From positions 160,000-184,999 of the forward strand of contig CAUYUJ010016068.1 of assembly GCA_963575745.1 (NCBI GenBank): 25,000 nucleotides of DNA. The letters run 5' to 3'. Numbering within the stretch: the stretch's first letter is position 1; every line of letters begins with the position of its first letter. Made by a program: the position numbers and the translations under genes. The DNA comes from Prorocentrum cordatum (taxonomy: Eukaryota > Sar > Dinophyceae > Prorocentrales > Prorocentraceae). Positions 23,822 through 25,000 of the stretch are shown here, piece by piece. The notes beneath the pieces were generated by a model. That model saw only the letters and a list, made by a program, of their open reading frames with translations. It had not been told where the DNA came from and ran no database searches.

Positions 23822-24160
23822 CTTACCGAATCCGCCGACCCGTCGGGTACTGGCGCAAGGAACGTCCGCCTCTCCCGAAGCCTCTCCTCCTCGGAACAAA
23901 AAAGGGGGGGAGCGGACAGTGCGTGCGCGAAAAACCTTTGAGAGGGCCTGGGGGATGCAGAGGAGCCCTGGGTTCCCCAAGACTTGCCTGCGCGTGCTCG
24001 GGAAGGCGCCAGCATGTCCCGAACGAGGGCGGCCTGAGAAGCTTGCAGAGACGACGCATGAGGCTCTCAGACATTCCAGGAAACGCACGAACCAACCAGA
24101 CACAAGCCCGCCCCACACTGCCACTATTCGCTGGCCAGACGGGCCAAGAGAGTGCTGGGA
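23822..24160. other. probable intron or 5' region of the PPR exon
   Basis: The minus frame stays open with Ser/Pro/Arg-rich sequence lacking PPR character. A tight 5-bp foldback (CCGAC/GTCGG) lies at 23835-23846, 11 nt before the acceptor, weaker than those at the other PPR acceptors. Confidence 0.35.
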
Positions 24161-24177
24161 TCTCTGGGGGGGGGGAA

Positions 24178-24382
24178 AGAGGAGGACGGGGAGGAGGAGG
24201 AGGAGGAGAATAGGGAGGAGGAGGAGAAGAGACAGGAGGAGAAACAGGAGGAGAAGGAGGAGGAGGAGGAGGAGGGGGAGGAGGAGGAGGAGGAGGAGGA
24301 GGAGGAGGAGGAGGAGAAGGAGGAGGAGGAGGAGGAGGAGGAGGAGAGACAGGAGGAGAAACAGGAGGAGGAGGAGGAGGAC
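24178..24382. repeat. (GAG)n purine tract with GACAGGAGGAGAAACAG interruptions
   Basis: About 205 bp of GAG/GGA with the same interruption (AGACAGGAGGAGAAACAGGA) at about 24229 and 24346, indicating an internal duplication of the tract. Confidence 0.95.
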
Positions 24383-24516
24383 GAATATGTTTTACGAACG
24401 TCGACGCCTCTGTCAAGCCGTGCGCTCTGGGGGGCCGGCGCCTCAGAGGACGTCAGACACGGGCCGAGAGCCAAGGAGTGCAGTTCCTGTCGAGACGCTT
24501 CTCGTGGCATCTTTTT

Positions 24517-24670
24517 ACCAGCCCCGAACGTATCCCTATCCCTAAGATTGACACGCCAAGAGGCGATGACAGTCTCAGGGATTCGCCCTCGAAAACTAAG
24601 GGAATCCCTAAGATTGGCATCGTGATGAGGAGGTGCCCAGCATAGGGATAGGGATATGTTCCAGGCTGGT
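24517..24670 (-). mobile_element. MITE, family C, copy 2 (inverted)
   Basis: Reverse-complement partner of 2201-2354, 154 bp, with about nine differences by my count. The flanks read TA at both ends (24516-24517 and 24670-24671). An outer 27-bp inverted repeat and an inner foldback are both kept. Confidence 0.85.
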
Positions 24671-25000
24671 AATCTTTGGCGCCTTCGGGCTCACAGGTGT
24701 CGCGGACACAAGGAGCGTGAAGGCAAGGAACAAGCGAACATGTCAATTCGCCCGCGAAAGGGACCGACTGCTCACCCGCAGGAGACCCTGAGCAGGCGAC
24801 GGCGCCACGCACACAGCGAGCCAGTGGGATTCAGATCTAAGTGCAGGTTGACAGTTCGCGGACCCTCCCGTGGCCGCCTCTTCGAGCGGAGGCCGACGGC
24901 AACACGACGAAGGGTCTTGCTGGGATCCTCTCCCTCCCTCGCAGACTGGGGCGAAGGGGAGCGAACGCCGAGGCAGGGACCGGAGCCGCGGGCTGCTCCT
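24671..25000. other. no gene recognised
   Basis: Unique sequence of ordinary composition. No repeat partner or domain noticed. Confidence 0.45.

Noticed and set aside
1-25000. tRNA, rRNA, U snRNA or 5S genes
   Set aside because: I looked for characteristic conserved words and found none; a covariance-model scan would be needed to exclude diverged copies.

Overview
This window looks like nuclear DNA of a dinoflagellate. Three observations support that. Pentatricopeptide-repeat (PPR) exons carry the C-E-K-G-G-Q-W-Q-x-A-L signature common in dinoflagellate PPR genes. A relict dinoflagellate spliced leader (SL) lies just upstream of one ORF. The gene-poor sequence is packed with trinucleotide tracts, minisatellites and short inverted-repeat elements. 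I cannot name the genus.

Layout. 0-5.6 kb holds short inverted-repeat elements (MITE-like) and diverged duplications, with (TCC)n, (GAC)n, (GGA)n and (GTC)n tracts between them. 5.7-8.0 kb holds one Ala-rich ORF that may be a real exon (6677-7438, minus) and a long AAT-rich microsatellite. 8.4-10.6 kb holds a GGATCCTGC repeat, a MITE with near-identical ~75-bp arms and TA flanks (9146-9343), a (CA)n tract and (GTC)n tracts. 10.8-11.6 kb (minus) is the best gene, an exon of seven and a half PPR repeats. 12-13.5 kb is a G-rich degenerate array, a (CTG/CTC) tract and nine copies of a 79-bp minisatellite. 14.5-16.7 kb holds two composite units, each with a decayed PPR exon start, a GGGGCCTCTTGG-type array and a 46-bp conserved core. 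18.8-19.7 kb (minus) is an ORF of two 50-residue repeats that runs into a 12-bp minisatellite and has the SL relic 26 nt upstream of its ATG. 19.9-20.6 kb is satellite-like. 21.7-22.4 kb is a third composite unit attached to an intact single-repeat PPR exon. 23.4-23.8 kb (minus) is an exon of four PPR repeats.

All PPR pieces are on the minus strand. They may be exons and dead exons of one long gene or the remains of a tandem family; the sequence alone does not decide this. PPR proteins generally bind organellar RNA, so a plastid or mitochondrial RNA role is likely for these, but no targeting peptide can be assigned because no 5' exon is identified.

The signals I rate highest are: (1) the SL relic, which marks a retroposed mRNA; (2) hairpins 9-10 nt upstream of the same 3' splice position in one PPR exon and two dead exons, while a homologous copy has no intron there; and (3) several MITE families, one insertion seen against a homologous empty site.
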